Shown here: piece by piece, positions 1 through 9,100 of the stretch
How the letters are laid out: each line of letters begins with the position of its first letter
Numbering within the stretch: the stretch's first letter is position 1
NCBI RefSeq assembly: GCF_010365285.1
Contig: NZ_CP048286.1
Coordinates: forward strand, 1,507,001-1,571,000
DNA from: Paenibacillus rhizovicinus
GTDB lineage: Bacteria > Bacillota > Bacilli > Paenibacillales > Paenibacillaceae
Length of the DNA: 64,000 nt
Direction of reading: 5' to 3'
Program-made: the position numbers and the translations under genes
The notes under the pieces: model-generated
Seen by the model: only the letters and a program-made list of their open reading frames with translations
Databases searched by the model: none
Told to the model about the DNA's origin: nothing

Positions 1-803
1 TATTCCAGACGAACCGGAAGTCCCCAGCGGCGGCGGCGAAGCTCCTTCTCGATCTCTTCCAGCAAATCCTCGGCGCCCTCTTCGTTGAGCGTCAAATCCG
101 CATTGCGCGTTAAACGAAACGGATCGACGGCTATCGTCGTATAACCATTGAACAATGTATTAATATGCCGCTCGATCAAATCCTCAAGCAGCACGAATTC
201 ATGTTTCTTGCTATTGACACGGCCGGGAACCTGAACGAAACGCTGCAGGATCGACGGGACTTGAACGATTGCGAAGAACGGTTCCTCATCTAGCTCCAGG
301 TCCGTGCCGTTGCCAAGCAGAACGGATAAATACAGCTCTTTGGTATGCAGCAGCGGGAACGGACGGCTTTGATCGACCGCCATCGGCGTCAAGACCGGGA
401 ATACGATTTCATGAAAATATTCATCAACCGCTTTAAGCTGCTGCGGATTCAATTCGTCCATTGCACGGAAGCAAATGCCTTCCTTCGATAGGCCGCGAAG
501 CACTTCGCGATACGTCCGGTATTGGTCCACGACCATTTGTTCGGTGCGTTTCATCAATCGTTTCCATAAACCCGCGGGCGAATAGCCCGAGAAATCGCGT
601 TTCGTATAGCCTGCTTTTATTTGATCTTGAATGCCCGCCACGCGGACGCTCATGAATTCATCCAAATTACTCGACACGATGGCTAGAAACTTAGCACGTT
701 CGAGCAGCGGATTCTCGGGATCGTGAGCTTCTTCCAATACCCTGCGGTTGAACTCCACCCAGCTTAAATCACGATTTACATATTGTGATATCGTCTTGTT
801 CAT
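1..803 (-). CDS. ppk: Polyphosphate kinase PPK1, N-terminal part (runs off the window)
   Basis: Makes long-chain polyphosphate from ATP reversibly. Only the first 267 codons are in the window; the rest lies beyond base 1. The N-terminus reads MNKTISQYVNRDLSWVEFNR, followed by a region with LAIVSSNLDEFMSVRVAG, the classic PPK1 N-terminal domain. The last visible residues (RRRRWGLPVRLE) also fit PPK1. The start is the ATG at 803; an ATG 9 bases upstream is followed directly by an in-frame stop. A GGAGG lies 13 bases upstream, slightly far. The gene is divergent from ytvI. The catalytic histidines are outside the window, so activity cannot be judged. Confidence 0.93.
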   Translation of the reverse strand, partial: MNKTISQYVNRDLSWVEFNRRVLEEAHDPENPLLERAKFLAIVSSNLDEFMSVRVAGIQDQIKAGYTKRDFSGYSPAGLWKRLMKRTEQMVVDQYRTYREVLRGLSKEGICFRAMDELNPQQLKAVDEYFHEIVFPVLTPMAVDQSRPFPLLHTKELYLSVLLGNGTDLELDEEPFFAIVQVPSILQRFVQVPGRVNSKKHEFVLLEDLIERHINTLFNGYTTIAVDPFRLTRNADLTLNEEGAEDLLEEIEKELRRRRWGLPVRLE

Positions 804-927
804 CGATTACATGGAGCCTCCTGATTGTCGAATAATACAATTATGTAGGGATAATGTTCGTCACATATTAATGAATTGTAAAGGACACGTAAACATCAGG
901 CTCCAATAACTTATTTTTTGGTAAAGG

Positions 928-956
928 CCATAGTCCATATGCTACAATTATACAAT
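928..956 (+). promoter_or_regulatory. Candidate sigma-E promoter for ytvI
   Basis: CCATAGT (928-934), a 14-base spacer and TATACAAT (949-956) match the sigma-E consensus TCATATT / CATACAAT at 5 of 7 and 7 of 8 positions. It sits about 50 bases before the ytvI start, and a mother-cell role is plausible for a sporulation membrane protein. The -35 match is imperfect, so this is an inference. Confidence 0.45.
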
Positions 957-1006
957 AATTATAAAGGGATTTCGGCCGCTTAGAACTTGAAGGAGTGATT
1001 GATTAT

Positions 1007-2125
1007 ATGGATCGGGTCGTTTGGAAACGAATTTGGCGAACCGCGTTGGTGCTGTCTCTGCTGGTTATTTTCATCCTTGCCGTCATTTACGTGACACCGC
1101 TAGTTTACCCGTTTCTGCTCGGATGGCTGCTTGCTTACGCGATTAATCCGATCGTGAACCTGCTTAACCGGAAATTAAAAATTCCGCGCTGGCTCGGCGT
1201 CTCTATTACCCTCGTTATTTTCGTCATTGCGATGCTGACCATCGTCTCGGCGCTCGTCACCCGCATCGTCGTGGAAATCATCACGCTGTCCAAATCGCTT
1301 AACAACAATATCGATTGGTGGCGCGATCAATTCGAATACATAATGGATAAACCGGAAATCCAAAACCTGATCACCAAACTGACATCCTTCTACCAGGATA
1401 ATCCCAACTATCAAGAAACCATCAACGGCCGCATTTCGGATACTGCGAATTTAGTAGCTCAGACGAGTACCCAGATCATTACGTCGATCCTGAACGGCAT
1501 CGTCAGCATCATTACCTCGCTCCCGAATGTCGCCACGATATCGATCGTCGTGCTGCTGGCCGCGTTCTTCATCAGCAAAGACTGGACTAGGCTCGGCAAA
1601 CGGACAGCCGCCTGGTTTCCGCAAAATATTATGCAGTCCGCGTTCGTCGTCTGGCGAGATCTCAAAAAAGCGCTCTTCGGTTATTTACGCGCCCAGTTCA
1701 TCATGATCTCCATTACGGCGGTCGTCGTAACCATCGGCCTGCTTATTATAGGCGTCCACTACGCGATCACGATCGGCATGCTTATCGGTCTCGTCGACCT
1801 GCTCCCTTATCTTGGCGTAGGCGCGGCGATGGTGCCTTGGATTCTCTATACCTTCATTTATGGAGACGTTACGCTGGGAATCGAGCTTTCCATCCTGTAC
1901 GGGGTCATTCTCGTTGCCAGGCAGACGATCGAACCTAAAGTATTGGCGAGCAGCGTCGGACTGGAGGCGCTGCCGACACTGATCGCCATGTTCGTCGGAC
2001 TGAAGCTCTTCGGCGTGCTCGGCCTTATCGTCGGTCCCGTCTCGCTCATCATTCTGACGGCGATTCATAAGGCCAACGTGTTCCGCGACCTATATGGATT
2101 CATCGTTCGCGGGCCCAAGACGTGA
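1007..2125 (+). CDS. ytvI: Sporulation membrane protein YtvI (AI-2E transporter family)
   Basis: 372-aa polytopic membrane protein of the AI-2E/YhhQ-PerM transporter family, closest in architecture to Bacillus YtvI. An N-terminal hydrophobic pair is followed by a soluble segment of about 110 residues (SKSLNNNIDWWRDQFEYIMD onward). A cluster of C-terminal membrane helices contains the family-typical GLVDLLPYLGVGAAMVPWI and the final GLKLFGVLGLIVGPV. The ATG at 1007 is preferred over the upstream GTG at 995, because that GTG lies inside the AAGGAG ribosome binding site. The gene is convergent with murI with only 8 bases between the stops, so there is no room for a separate terminator. The transported substrate is unknown. 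Confidence 0.88.
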   Translation: MDRVVWKRIWRTALVLSLLVIFILAVIYVTPLVYPFLLGWLLAYAINPIVNLLNRKLKIPRWLGVSITLVIFVIAMLTIVSALVTRIVVEIITLSKSLNNNIDWWRDQFEYIMDKPEIQNLITKLTSFYQDNPNYQETINGRISDTANLVAQTSTQIITSILNGIVSIITSLPNVATISIVVLLAAFFISKDWTRLGKRTAAWFPQNIMQSAFVVWRDLKKALFGYLRAQFIMISITAVVVTIGLLIIGVHYAITIGMLIGLVDLLPYLGVGAAMVPWILYTFIYGDVTLGIELSILYGVILVARQTIEPKVLASSVGLEALPTLIAMFVGLKLFGVLGLIVGPVSLIILTAIHKANVFRDLYGFIVRGPKT

Positions 2126-2133
2126 GCATCAAC

Positions 2134-2943
2134 CTACCCTACCGATTCGGTTTCTCCGCTTAGCACAAGGTTTTCTTGAATATAGGCAAGCGCGATCTCC
2201 ATCTTCGCCGTATAGGCGGAATCGTCGCCGGAACACATGAAGCGCACGTCGCCGCTCCCCCCTCCTTCGCCGATGCCAAATCGGTTCAGCTGAGCGGCGA
2301 GCCGCTTGACAGTACCGGCATTGCCATTGACGATACCGATATGCGGCGGAAGCAGGTCTCGCAATATGTTCGTATAATAAGGATAATGCGTGCAGCCAAG
2401 CACGATAATGCCATAGTGGTCGAGATCGTAATCGGCCAGTTTACCGAGAAAATACCCCTTCATGATCTCCTCGTCAAATTGCAGTCGCTCGCAGTATTCA
2501 ACGAGCTCCGGGAGCGGCAGCGAATCTACGATCCTTGCCTCGTCCACGCGCGAGAGAAGCGCACCGTACTTCTGTTGTTTCAGCGTGAGCGGCGTAGCGA
2601 ATACGAGCACCCTTCTGCCCGTAGCGCGATTCATTTCAACGGCCGGCTTCACTGCAGGCTCCATGCCGATAATCGGAAAGGCATACGTTTCCCGCAGTTC
2701 CTGAATGGCAATGCTCGTCGCCGTATTGCATGCGATGACCAATGCATCGATGCCGATGTCGACCATTTTGCCGACCGATTCCATTATAAACTTTCGTACA
2801 TCCTCTGGTGACTTCGTACCGTATGGCACATGAAGGGTATCCGCCATATAGAGATAATCCTTGGCCGGAAGTCTCCGAAGCGCTTCTGCCAATACCGTCA
2901 ACCCGCCAATTCCCGAGTCGAAAAAACCGATCCTCATGGTCAT
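2134..2943 (-). CDS. murI: Glutamate racemase
   Basis: Interconverts L- and D-glutamate to supply D-Glu for peptidoglycan. The 269-aa protein has the family signature DSGIGGLTV near the N-terminus and both catalytic cysteines, in ACNTATS and GCTHYP, so it should be active. The start is placed at the ATG at 2943 (MTMRIGFFDSG), five bases after AAGG. The upstream in-frame extension (MATSGPRQTQNYKCKEK) has no ribosome binding site and no family similarity. A second ATG two codons on is equally possible. It is the last gene of a minus-strand run behind fxsA. Confidence 0.93.
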   Translation of the reverse strand: MTMRIGFFDSGIGGLTVLAEALRRLPAKDYLYMADTLHVPYGTKSPEDVRKFIMESVGKMVDIGIDALVIACNTATSIAIQELRETYAFPIIGMEPAVKPAVEMNRATGRRVLVFATPLTLKQQKYGALLSRVDEARIVDSLPLPELVEYCERLQFDEEIMKGYFLGKLADYDLDHYGIIVLGCTHYPYYTNILRDLLPPHIGIVNGNAGTVKRLAAQLNRFGIGEGGGSGDVRFMCSGDDSAYTAKMEIALAYIQENLVLSGETESVG

Positions 2944-2995
2944 CTTTTCCTTACATTTATAATTTTGTGTTTGCCTTGGACCGCTTGTTGCCAAA

Positions 2996-3388
2996 TTACC
3001 TTCTGCGAATGACGAACGAGCCGTTCCGTACTTTCTTCTCCAGCCACTTGAATAACAGAAGCCGATAGAACGGTCTCGTTATCGGCAGCAGCATCGTAAT
3101 CCCAATGATATCGGAAAAGAAACCCGGCAAGAGCAGCAAGAGACCGCCGATAAGCACGCAGATCCCGTTCAGCATGGCATGACCCGGAGGTTTACCGCTT
3201 TGCAGCTGAACCTGGACGTCGGCGAACGCCTTGCGCCCCTCAGAGCTCGCTAGTTTGGCTCCCAAGAATCCGGTAAGCAAAATAAGGCCGAATGTCGGCC
3301 ATCCGCCAATTACATGCCCCATCTTGATAATACCCCATAATTCAACCGTAGGGATGATAATAATTGCAGCAACCAGCCATTTCAGCAT
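2996..3388 (-). CDS. fxsA: FxsA family membrane protein
   Basis: 130-aa small membrane protein. The first 45 residues form two hydrophobic segments (LVAAIIIIPTVELWGIIKMG and a GLILLTGFLGAKLA stretch). A third lies near residues 75-100 (GGLLLLLPGFFSDIIG). This matches the FxsA/YtzA family, named for suppression of F-exclusion of phage T7 in E. coli; its cellular role is unclear. The C-terminus is basic (KKVRNGSFVIRRR), consistent with a cytoplasmic tail. It lies 27 bases downstream of the thioesterase gene, so the two are probably co-transcribed. Confidence 0.85.
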   Translation of the reverse strand: MLKWLVAAIIIIPTVELWGIIKMGHVIGGWPTFGLILLTGFLGAKLASSEGRKAFADVQVQLQSGKPPGHAMLNGICVLIGGLLLLLPGFFSDIIGITMLLPITRPFYRLLLFKWLEKKVRNGSFVIRRR

Positions 3389-3415
3389 CTTGTCATCTCT
3401 CCTTGGCTTCCTGTT

Positions 3416-3907
3416 CTAGAGGTTCGAGGCAGCCCTTTGCAGCATCGCATAGAGCTCTGGCAGCGCTTTGTCGAGGCGCGAAGGCTTCCATTCCCCGTTC
3501 ACCCATACATGACGCGTACCGCCCTGTACAAGCAGCTTGCCGGGAGGCTCTTCTCCTTCCCAGAAGGCTGGATACGTCTCCCCTTCCCCGATCAAGCGCA
3601 CTTCCGAGCGGAAAGCCATTCGAATCGGCGAGAGCTGTTCAATCCGAGTGCACACGAGCACGTTATCGTCATACCGCGCCGGCGATAAGTAAGTACATTC
3701 CAAGTCGACGACCGGCAAGAGCAGGCCTTCCTTCTCGACCGCGGAATACGGCGTCCCCAAGGCACGTACGATTTCGGTTCGGCCGACTTCAAACCAGGTG
3801 ACATAATTGCCGTAAAATACGACCCCCATCCGATCCGTCTCCTGGTACCTAACCCGCAGCGGATGCAAATGCCAGCGATAATTCGCGCTCGACTCTTCCT
3901 TCGTCAT
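3416..3907 (-). CDS. 4-hydroxybenzoyl-CoA thioesterase-fold (YbgC-like) thioesterase
   Basis: 163-aa hot-dog-fold acyl-CoA thioesterase. The motif RVRYQETDRMGVVFYGNYVTWFEVGRTE is the 4HBT/YbgC signature; the Asp of ETDRMG and the following GVVFYGNY form the active-site region. A C-terminal segment of about 30 residues (HVWVNGEWKPSRLDKALPELYAML) is longer than in E. coli YbgC. AAGGAG is placed 8 bases before the ATG at 3907. The substrate cannot be read from sequence. A terminator-like hairpin separates it from pyk, so it may have its own promoter. Confidence 0.85.
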   Translation of the reverse strand: MTKEESSANYRWHLHPLRVRYQETDRMGVVFYGNYVTWFEVGRTEIVRALGTPYSAVEKEGLLLPVVDLECTYLSPARYDDNVLVCTRIEQLSPIRMAFRSEVRLIGEGETYPAFWEGEEPPGKLLVQGGTRHVWVNGEWKPSRLDKALPELYAMLQRAASNL

Positions 3908-3933
3908 TGCGATTCTCTCCTTAGTTGAACGAA

Positions 3934-3961
3934 AAGCGACGGCACTTGCGTGCCATCGCTT
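3934..3961 (-). terminator. Intrinsic terminator downstream of pyk
   Basis: On the minus strand this is a 12-bp stem (AAGCGATGGCAC / GTGCCGTCGCTT, one G-U pair) closed by a GCAA tetraloop and followed by a T-rich TTCGTT. It lies 32 bases after the pyk stop codon and before the thioesterase gene. Confidence 0.75.
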
Positions 3962-3992
3962 CTATATACGTGCTATGAATCGGGTCGGTTTC

Positions 3993-5747
3993 TTACATGA
4001 CCTTCGCTTGTCCGGAATAAATAACGCCGACTTCCGCGTAAACCGTTACTTCGGTTCCGTCATGCAGCAGCCCCAGAGCATTCTGAACGCCCAGAATGAC
4101 CGGAATACCCAGGTTCAGCGCCACGATCGCCGCATGGCTAGTAATGCCGCCTTGTTCCGTGATAACTGCCGCTGCCTTCTGGATAGCAGGCATATATTCG
4201 CGATCCGTGGAGTAAGTAACCAGAATGGATCCTTCCGTCGTCTTGGCGATGGCTTCCTCAGGCGTACGGGCTACGACTACTTTGCCCGTTGCGCTTTGGC
4301 TGCCGATGCCTTGGCCTTTGGCGATCATTTCGCCGATGGTATGGATTTTGATCAGGTTCGTGGAACCGGAACGGCCAACCGGTACGCCTGCCGTAATAAT
4401 AACGGTATCGCCCAATTTAACGAGGCCGGAGTTGATGCCGCCTTGAACGGCGATATCGAACATCGCGTCCGTCGTTTCCGCAGGCGTTCCAAGCGCGGGA
4501 ATAACGCCCCAGATCAGAGCCAAGCGACGCATGACTTGCTCGTTCGGCGTAACCGCGATAATCGGCGATTTCGGACGGTATTTGGACACCATGCGAGCCG
4601 TATAGCCGCTTTCCGTCGATGTAATGATCGCTTTCGTGTTCAGGTCGAGGGCGGAATTCGCAACAGCCTGGCTGATCGCTTCCGTTACCGTCGTTTGCTG
4701 CGCTTTCGCTTGCTTCGTGAAAATTTCACGATAATCAAGCGCGGATTCCGCACGAACTGCGATGCGGGACATCGTTTGAACGGATTCTACCGGGTATTTC
4801 CCTGCAGCCGTCTCGCCGGAGAGCATGATCGCGTCCGTGCCGTCAAAGATCGCGTTCGCCACGTCGCTTGCTTCTGCGCGCGTCGGGCGCGGGTTGCGCT
4901 GCATGGAATCCAGCATTTGCGTCGCCGTGATGACCGGTTTGCCGGCACGGTTACACTTCTGGATCATTTGTTTCTGAACGAGCGGCACTTCTTCGGCAGG
5001 AATTTCGACGCCGAGGTCGCCGCGGGCAACCATCAAGCCGTCGGACACTTCCAGGATCTCGTCCAGGTTGTCGACGCCTTGCTGATTCTCGATTTTCGAA
5101 ATGATTTGGATATGGCCGGCACTGTGCTTCTCCAGCAGTTCGCGGATTTCAAGCACGTCCGTCGCTTTGCGCACGAAGGAAGCGGCGATGAAATCAACGC
5201 CTTGCTCGATACCGAAAACGATATCGCCAGCGTCCTTCTCCGTGATGCCAGGCAGCGAGATATGTACGCCTGGAACGTTAACGCCTTTCTTGCTCTTGAT
5301 CGGACCGCTGTTCACGATACGGCACTTGATCTCCGTGCCTTGAACTTCTTCGACCGTCAAGCCGATCAAGCCGTCGTCGATCAGAATCGTCGAACCGATC
5401 TCGACGTCGGCCGGCAGGTTGGAATACGTCACTGGAATCCGGTCGCGGTCGCCCAAAATTTCTTCGGTCGTCAGCGTGATCGTCTCGCCTTGGTTCAATT
5501 CGATCGGCTCTTCCTTCAGCTTGCCAAGACGAATCTCGGGACCCTTCGTGTCGAGCAGGATCGCGACGTTCTGGCCAAGCTCGATGCTTGCTTGACGAAT
5601 GTTCTTGATCCGGTTGCCATGCTCTTCGAAATCGCCGTGCGAGAAGTTCAGGCGGGCGACGTTCATGCCCGCGTTAATCAGTTTCTTCGTGTTCTCCAGC
5701 GATTCGCTGGAAGGACCGATTGTACATACAATCTTCGTTTTGCGCAT
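3993..5747 (-). CDS. pyk: Pyruvate kinase with C-terminal PEP-utiliser domain
   Basis: Converts phosphoenolpyruvate and ADP to pyruvate and ATP, the last step of glycolysis. At 584 aa it is the long Bacillus form. The N-terminus is [16 protein letters not shown], and the active-site region includes [12 protein letters not shown] and TATQMLDSM. From about residue 475 an extra PEP-utiliser mobile domain carries [19 protein letters not shown]. It is downstream of accD-accA with a 44-base gap. In many Bacillales pfkA sits between accA and pyk, but it is absent here. Confidence 0.97.
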   Translation of the reverse strand: MRKTKIVCTIGPSSESLENTKKLINAGMNVARLNFSHGDFEEHGNRIKNIRQASIELGQNVAILLDTKGPEIRLGKLKEEPIELNQGETITLTTEEILGDRDRIPVTYSNLPADVEIGSTILIDDGLIGLTVEEVQGTEIKCRIVNSGPIKSKKGVNVPGVHISLPGITEKDAGDIVFGIEQGVDFIAASFVRKATDVLEIRELLEKHSAGHIQIISKIENQQGVDNLDEILEVSDGLMVARGDLGVEIPAEEVPLVQKQMIQKCNRAGKPVITATQMLDSMQRNPRPTRAEASDVANAIFDGTDAIMLSGETAAGKYPVESVQTMSRIAVRAESALDYREIFTKQAKAQQTTVTEAISQAVANSALDLNTKAIITSTESGYTARMVSKYRPKSPIIAVTPNEQVMRRLALIWGVIPALGTPAETTDAMFDIAVQGGINSGLVKLGDTVIITAGVPVGRSGSTNLIKIHTIGEMIAKGQGIGSQSATGKVVVARTPEEAIAKTTEGSILVTYSTDREYMPAIQKAAAVITEQGGITSHAAIVALNLGIPVILGVQNALGLLHDGTEVTVYAEVGVIYSGQAKVM

Positions 5748-5791
5748 GAGTAGATTTCATCCTCCGTAGTTACGTTCACGTTTATTGTTCG

Positions 5792-6805
5792 TTATACTTG
5801 TGCAGATTCGGCTTCGACGACGGGCGCCGCTACCGGAACTGCTGCCGGCTCGGGCGATCGGTAAACGCCGACTTTGCGGAATTTATTGTAACGGTCTGTG
5901 ACAAGCTCGTCTGGAGACATGCGGGACAGCTCGATCAGATGGCGCCACACCGCTTCTTTGATCGTTTCGGACTGAGCCGCGAGATCATTGTGGGCGCCGC
6001 CTTGCGGTTCCTCGACAATCTCTTCGATGATTCCAAATCCAAGCAGATCGGCTGCCGTAATTTTCATAACGGCGGCGGCTTCATCCGCACGGCCTGCGTC
6101 CTTCCAGAGGATGGACGCCGCGCCGTTCGGCGAGATCGCCGAGTAAATCGCGTTCTCCAGCATCAGCACGCGGTTGCCTACGCCGAGCGCAAGCGCTCCG
6201 CCGCTGCCGCCTTCTCCGATAACGACGCAAATGATCGGAACGCCGAACGTGGCCATTTCGCGCAAGTTGCGGGCGATCGCTTCCGATTGTCCGCGTTCCT
6301 CCGCGGTATTGCCCGGGTACGCGCCTTTCGTGTCGATAAACGTCACGATCGGACGGCCGAATTTATTCGCTTGCTGCATGAGTCTGAGCGCCTTGCGGAA
6401 GCCCTCCGGATGGGGACTGCCGAAGAAACGCGCGATGTTGTCTTTCGTATCTTTCCCGCGCTGATGGCCGATAACCGTAACCGGTACGCCGTTCAACTTC
6501 GCCAAACCGGCCACGATCGCCAGATCGTCCGCGAATAAACGGTCGCCGTGCAGCTCGATGAAATCGGTGAAAATCGCTCCTATGTAATCGAGCGACGTAG
6601 GGCGTCCGTGGTGACGGGCCACATGCATTTTCTGAGCCGGCGTCAATTCGTTGTATAAATCTTCTTGCAGCTTCTTGCAGCGTTCCTCGAGGCGGGAAAT
6701 TTCATCGCTGAAATCGATGCCCGACTCTTGGCCGAATTTCTTCAGTTCTTCGATTTTCTTTTGCAGCTCATTCAGCGGCTTCTCAAACGGCAGCTCACCC
6801 GCCAT
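5792..6805 (-). CDS. accA: Acetyl-CoA carboxylase carboxyltransferase, alpha subunit
   Basis: With AccD it transfers CO2 from biotin to acetyl-CoA to give malonyl-CoA for fatty acid synthesis. The 337-aa protein shows a coiled N-terminus ([14 protein letters not shown]) and the crotonase-type core ([29 protein letters not shown], then [35 protein letters not shown]). The C-terminal 20 residues are a low-complexity Pro/Ala/Val tail not found in shorter homologues. Its ATG overlaps the end of accD by 11 bases, indicating translational coupling and equal subunit supply. Confidence 0.97.
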   Translation of the reverse strand: MAGELPFEKPLNELQKKIEELKKFGQESGIDFSDEISRLEERCKKLQEDLYNELTPAQKMHVARHHGRPTSLDYIGAIFTDFIELHGDRLFADDLAIVAGLAKLNGVPVTVIGHQRGKDTKDNIARFFGSPHPEGFRKALRLMQQANKFGRPIVTFIDTKGAYPGNTAEERGQSEAIARNLREMATFGVPIICVVIGEGGSGGALALGVGNRVLMLENAIYSAISPNGAASILWKDAGRADEAAAVMKITAADLLGFGIIEEIVEEPQGGAHNDLAAQSETIKEAVWRHLIELSRMSPDELVTDRYNKFRKVGVYRSPEPAAVPVAAPVVEAESAQV

Positions 6806-7667
6806 TGATCATATCCCCCTTCGCAGAATGCATATCAAGTAATTTGATCAGCAACGGTTTCATTTCTTTGCGATGCACGACCTTGTCCAGTTGTCCGTGC
6901 TGCAAGTTGAATTCCGCCGTCTGGAAATTATCCGGCAGCTTCTGGCGAATCGTCTGTTCGATGACGACGCGTCCCGCGAAGCCGACAAGCGCGCCCGGCT
7001 CGGCCAAATTAAAATCGCCCAGCATGGCGAAACTTGCCGAGACGCCGCCCGTCGTCGGATCGGTCATAACGGAAATGTAAAGCCCTCCGTCGCCTTGGAA
7101 CTTCGCCAGCGCGGCGCTTGTTTTGGCCATCTGCATGAGACTGAGAATGCTCTCCTGCATCCGGGCACCGCTCGACGTCGAGAAAATGATCATCGGCAGC
7201 TTCTTCTCGTGGGCTTGTTCGATCGCGCGCGTAATTTTCTCGCCGACGACGGAACCCATGCTTCCCGCGAAAAAATCAAAGCTCATGAAAGCCGCGACGA
7301 CCGGCAATCCGCCGATCGTCCCTTCGCCGGTCACGACCGCATCGGTCAGGCCGGAGCTCTTCTTCTGTGCTTCTACTTTGCCGGCATAGCCCGGGAATCC
7401 AAGCGGATCCTCGGAGGACAATTCGGCGTCGAACTCGGCGAGACGGCCTTCGTCGAGCGTAATCGCGATCCGTTCCCAGGCGCTGAGACGGAAATGATGG
7501 CCGCAGCTCGGGCAGACCTTCAAATTCTTCTCCACTTCTTTGGAGAACTGGATGTTGCCGCACTTCGGGCACTTGGACATCAAGCCTTCCGGAATATCCG
7601 GTTTCGTGCGAGGCTGGCCCGAAGGAATCGTGGCGTATTTTTTTTTATGGAATAAGTCCTTGAACAC
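6795..7667 (-). CDS. accD: Acetyl-CoA carboxylase carboxyltransferase, beta subunit
   Basis: Partner of AccA. The protein has the N-terminal zinc ribbon CPKCG-x15-CPSCG, followed by the carboxyltransferase core ([48 protein letters not shown]). The start is set at the GTG at 7667 (protein [15 protein letters not shown]), six bases after AAAGAGGTG. This gives 290 aa, the usual length in Bacillus. The longer frame to 7715 has no ribosome binding site. It is the first gene of accD-accA-(pyk). Confidence 0.96.
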   Translation of the reverse strand: MFKDLFHKKKYATIPSGQPRTKPDIPEGLMSKCPKCGNIQFSKEVEKNLKVCPSCGHHFRLSAWERIAITLDEGRLAEFDAELSSEDPLGFPGYAGKVEAQKKSSGLTDAVVTGEGTIGGLPVVAAFMSFDFFAGSMGSVVGEKITRAIEQAHEKKLPMIIFSTSSGARMQESILSLMQMAKTSAALAKFQGDGGLYISVMTDPTTGGVSASFAMLGDFNLAEPGALVGFAGRVVIEQTIRQKLPDNFQTAEFNLQHGQLDKVVHRKEMKPLLIKLLDMHSAKGDMINGG

Positions 7668-7768
7668 GAGTGACACCTCTTTGGGGGCGCAGTTTGGAAT
7701 TGACAGTCTGCGCATGGAATCGCAGTAGTTTGAGAATTACAGGTGCGCTTAGTAACGCAGTCATTAAA

Positions 7769-7963
7769 TTACCGTTGCGAGTTTAGAATGCTGTTTAGAA
7801 CTTCTTGCACTTCGTCCAGCTCGCCGGAAGGGACCAATATTTCATATTGTTGCTTAGAAACGTTGATCGGTCGAATCTTCACAAGAAACCCTTCCTGGGT
7901 CAGCCGGTTTTTAATGCTCTCCGCAATTTTTGCCGTAGGCGCGATATAGATAACCGTCCACAT
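7769..7963 (-). CDS. Small conserved protein of unknown function (64 aa)
   Basis: Predicted alpha/beta protein MWTVIYIAPTAKIAESIKNR onward, with a hydrophobic N-terminal strand, an amphipathic helix, a second strand (FLVKIRPI) and a final strand-helix (YEILVPSGELDEVQEVLNSI). This pattern resembles DUF2007-type small domains. A good AGGAGG lies just before the ATG at 7963. It is between accD and the PgpA-like gene on the same strand. Annotation as a glutamate decarboxylase would not be supported, because there is no PLP-enzyme sequence here. Confidence 0.75.
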   Translation of the reverse strand: MWTVIYIAPTAKIAESIKNRLTQEGFLVKIRPINVSKQQYEILVPSGELDEVQEVLNSILNSQR

Positions 7964-8006
7964 GAAGGAACCTCCTGAGCTTTGTTTAGATCATCTGATC
8001 GCACAT

Positions 8007-8057
8007 GGAGAAACGGCTGACGCCGTCCTTAAGGCGGCGCGGCGCGCTTCATTCCGG
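8007..8057 (-). repeat. Hairpin repeat, copy C of a dispersed family
   Basis: GAGAAACGG, a GC-rich stem (GCCGTCCTTAAGGCGGC), and then CGCGCTTCATTCCGGTGAGA with the tail ATATAAGCTTACCTATAAG. The same layout and tail recur at 24894 and 24993, and more distantly in the array at 8894-9100. It lies 193 bases after the stop of the PgpA-like gene and may also act as its terminator. Confidence 0.6.
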
Positions 8058-8249
8058 TGAGATATAAGCTTACCTATAAGCTGTAAATGCTGCAAACTTA
8101 TACTGGCTTATATTGACGGAGAACCATGGCATGCCTTATAAACTGTCGTTATCTGGGCATATGATGTCATAATGATACCATATGTTAAGATTCCATCGCA
8201 ACGCCGCATGACTGGAAGCTATGCCGTGTTCTGGACGGGCAACCCGGGG

Positions 8250-8747
8250 CTACTGGGATTGATCCGCGATTTCGTACAGATTGGCTTTGGGATCCTGATG
8301 CGCGATCCGCGCTGAAGCTGCCGCTGCCAAACCGGCCACAAGGTCATCGAGGAACACGTGCACGTGCTGGCCTTTCTCGTTCAGCTTGCGGATAATGCCC
8401 GGCTTCACTTTATCGAGATAGCCGAAGCTCGTAAGCCCGATCATCCCGTAAACGTTAGTAATTCCCAGCGCCAGCGTCTCGTCGACGCCGTACAAGGATT
8501 CGTCGGCTTCCATAATGGCTTGCAGCGGTTCGGGCAGCATTTTGCGCTCGGCCAGTTCATCCAGCGCGATGCCGGTGAACAGCACGTATTGCACCTCGCG
8601 TTTATTCAATACCTGCAGCACGCTCTCTTCGCATTCTTGGTAAGTCAGGTCCGGATTATAAGGGCGCTGCAGCGAAAAAACAATATCCGCTACGTCGCTT
8701 ACCTGAACCCCGCGTCTGTTGAGCCATTTCTCCATATTGGTCGACAT
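8250..8747 (-). CDS. YutG-like protein of the phosphatidylglycerophosphatase A (PgpA) family
   Basis: 165-aa soluble alpha-helical protein. It starts MSTNMEKWLNRRGVQVSDVA and contains LGITNVYGMIGLTSFGYLDKVKPGII, then VHVFLDDLVAGLAAAASARIAHQ. These segments match the Firmicutes YutG branch of the PgpA superfamily. It lacks the membrane helices of E. coli PgpA. Whether it acts on phosphatidylglycerophosphate in the cell is not shown by the sequence. It is a single gene, transcribed away from dnaE across a 1.3-kb gene-poor gap. Confidence 0.8.
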   Translation of the reverse strand: MSTNMEKWLNRRGVQVSDVADIVFSLQRPYNPDLTYQECEESVLQVLNKREVQYVLFTGIALDELAERKMLPEPLQAIMEADESLYGVDETLALGITNVYGMIGLTSFGYLDKVKPGIIRKLNEKGQHVHVFLDDLVAGLAAAASARIAHQDPKANLYEIADQSQ

Positions 8748-8893
8748 CCATTATCCCCCCGCATCGGCTTGTACGAATAGGGCCGCGCGCGACGCGCTCC
8801 CGTCCATGCAAGCTTCGATAATGCGGAGCCGCCAGTCATGTTTAGCTCCGTGTCTCCTAAATGTATGCGGAGATTTGGAAACATGTGCATTCA

Positions 8894-9100
8894 AGAAGAA
8901 ACGATTGCGCCGGTTCGTGGCGGCGCGGAGTTTCTTCTGAAGAAACGATTGCGCCGGTTCGTGGCGGCGCGGAGTTCCTTCTGATGAAAGAGCTCTGGCC
9001 GGCTTGCGGCGGCGCGGAGTTTCTTCTGGTGAAAGAGCTCTGGCCGCCTTGCGGCGGCGAGCGCCCTTTCATTCCGACGAAATCCAAGTCCTGGAATAAG
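8894..9100. repeat. Tandem array of about four 44-45-bp palindromic units
   Basis: Units begin near 8894, 8939, 8984 and 9030. In unit 1 the ends are inverted repeats (AGAAGAAAC at 8894-8902 with GTTTCTTCT at 8930-8938) around an inner GCGCC/GGCGC stem. Units 3 and 4 begin TGAAAGAGCTCTGGCC. Unit 4 runs into TTTCATTCCGACGAAATCCA, the tail shared with the dispersed hairpin family. Periods of 44 then 45 bases break any single reading frame, and there are no unique spacers, so this is neither a gene nor a CRISPR array. Confidence 0.75.

Noticed and set aside
3975..5753. 592-codon open frame opposite pyk
   Set aside because: Exact antisense of pyk; Arg/Asp/Phe-rich shadow of a codon-biased gene without a ribosome binding site or family.
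8894..9075. Possible CRISPR array
   Set aside because: Units are contiguous, with no unique spacers and no cas genes.
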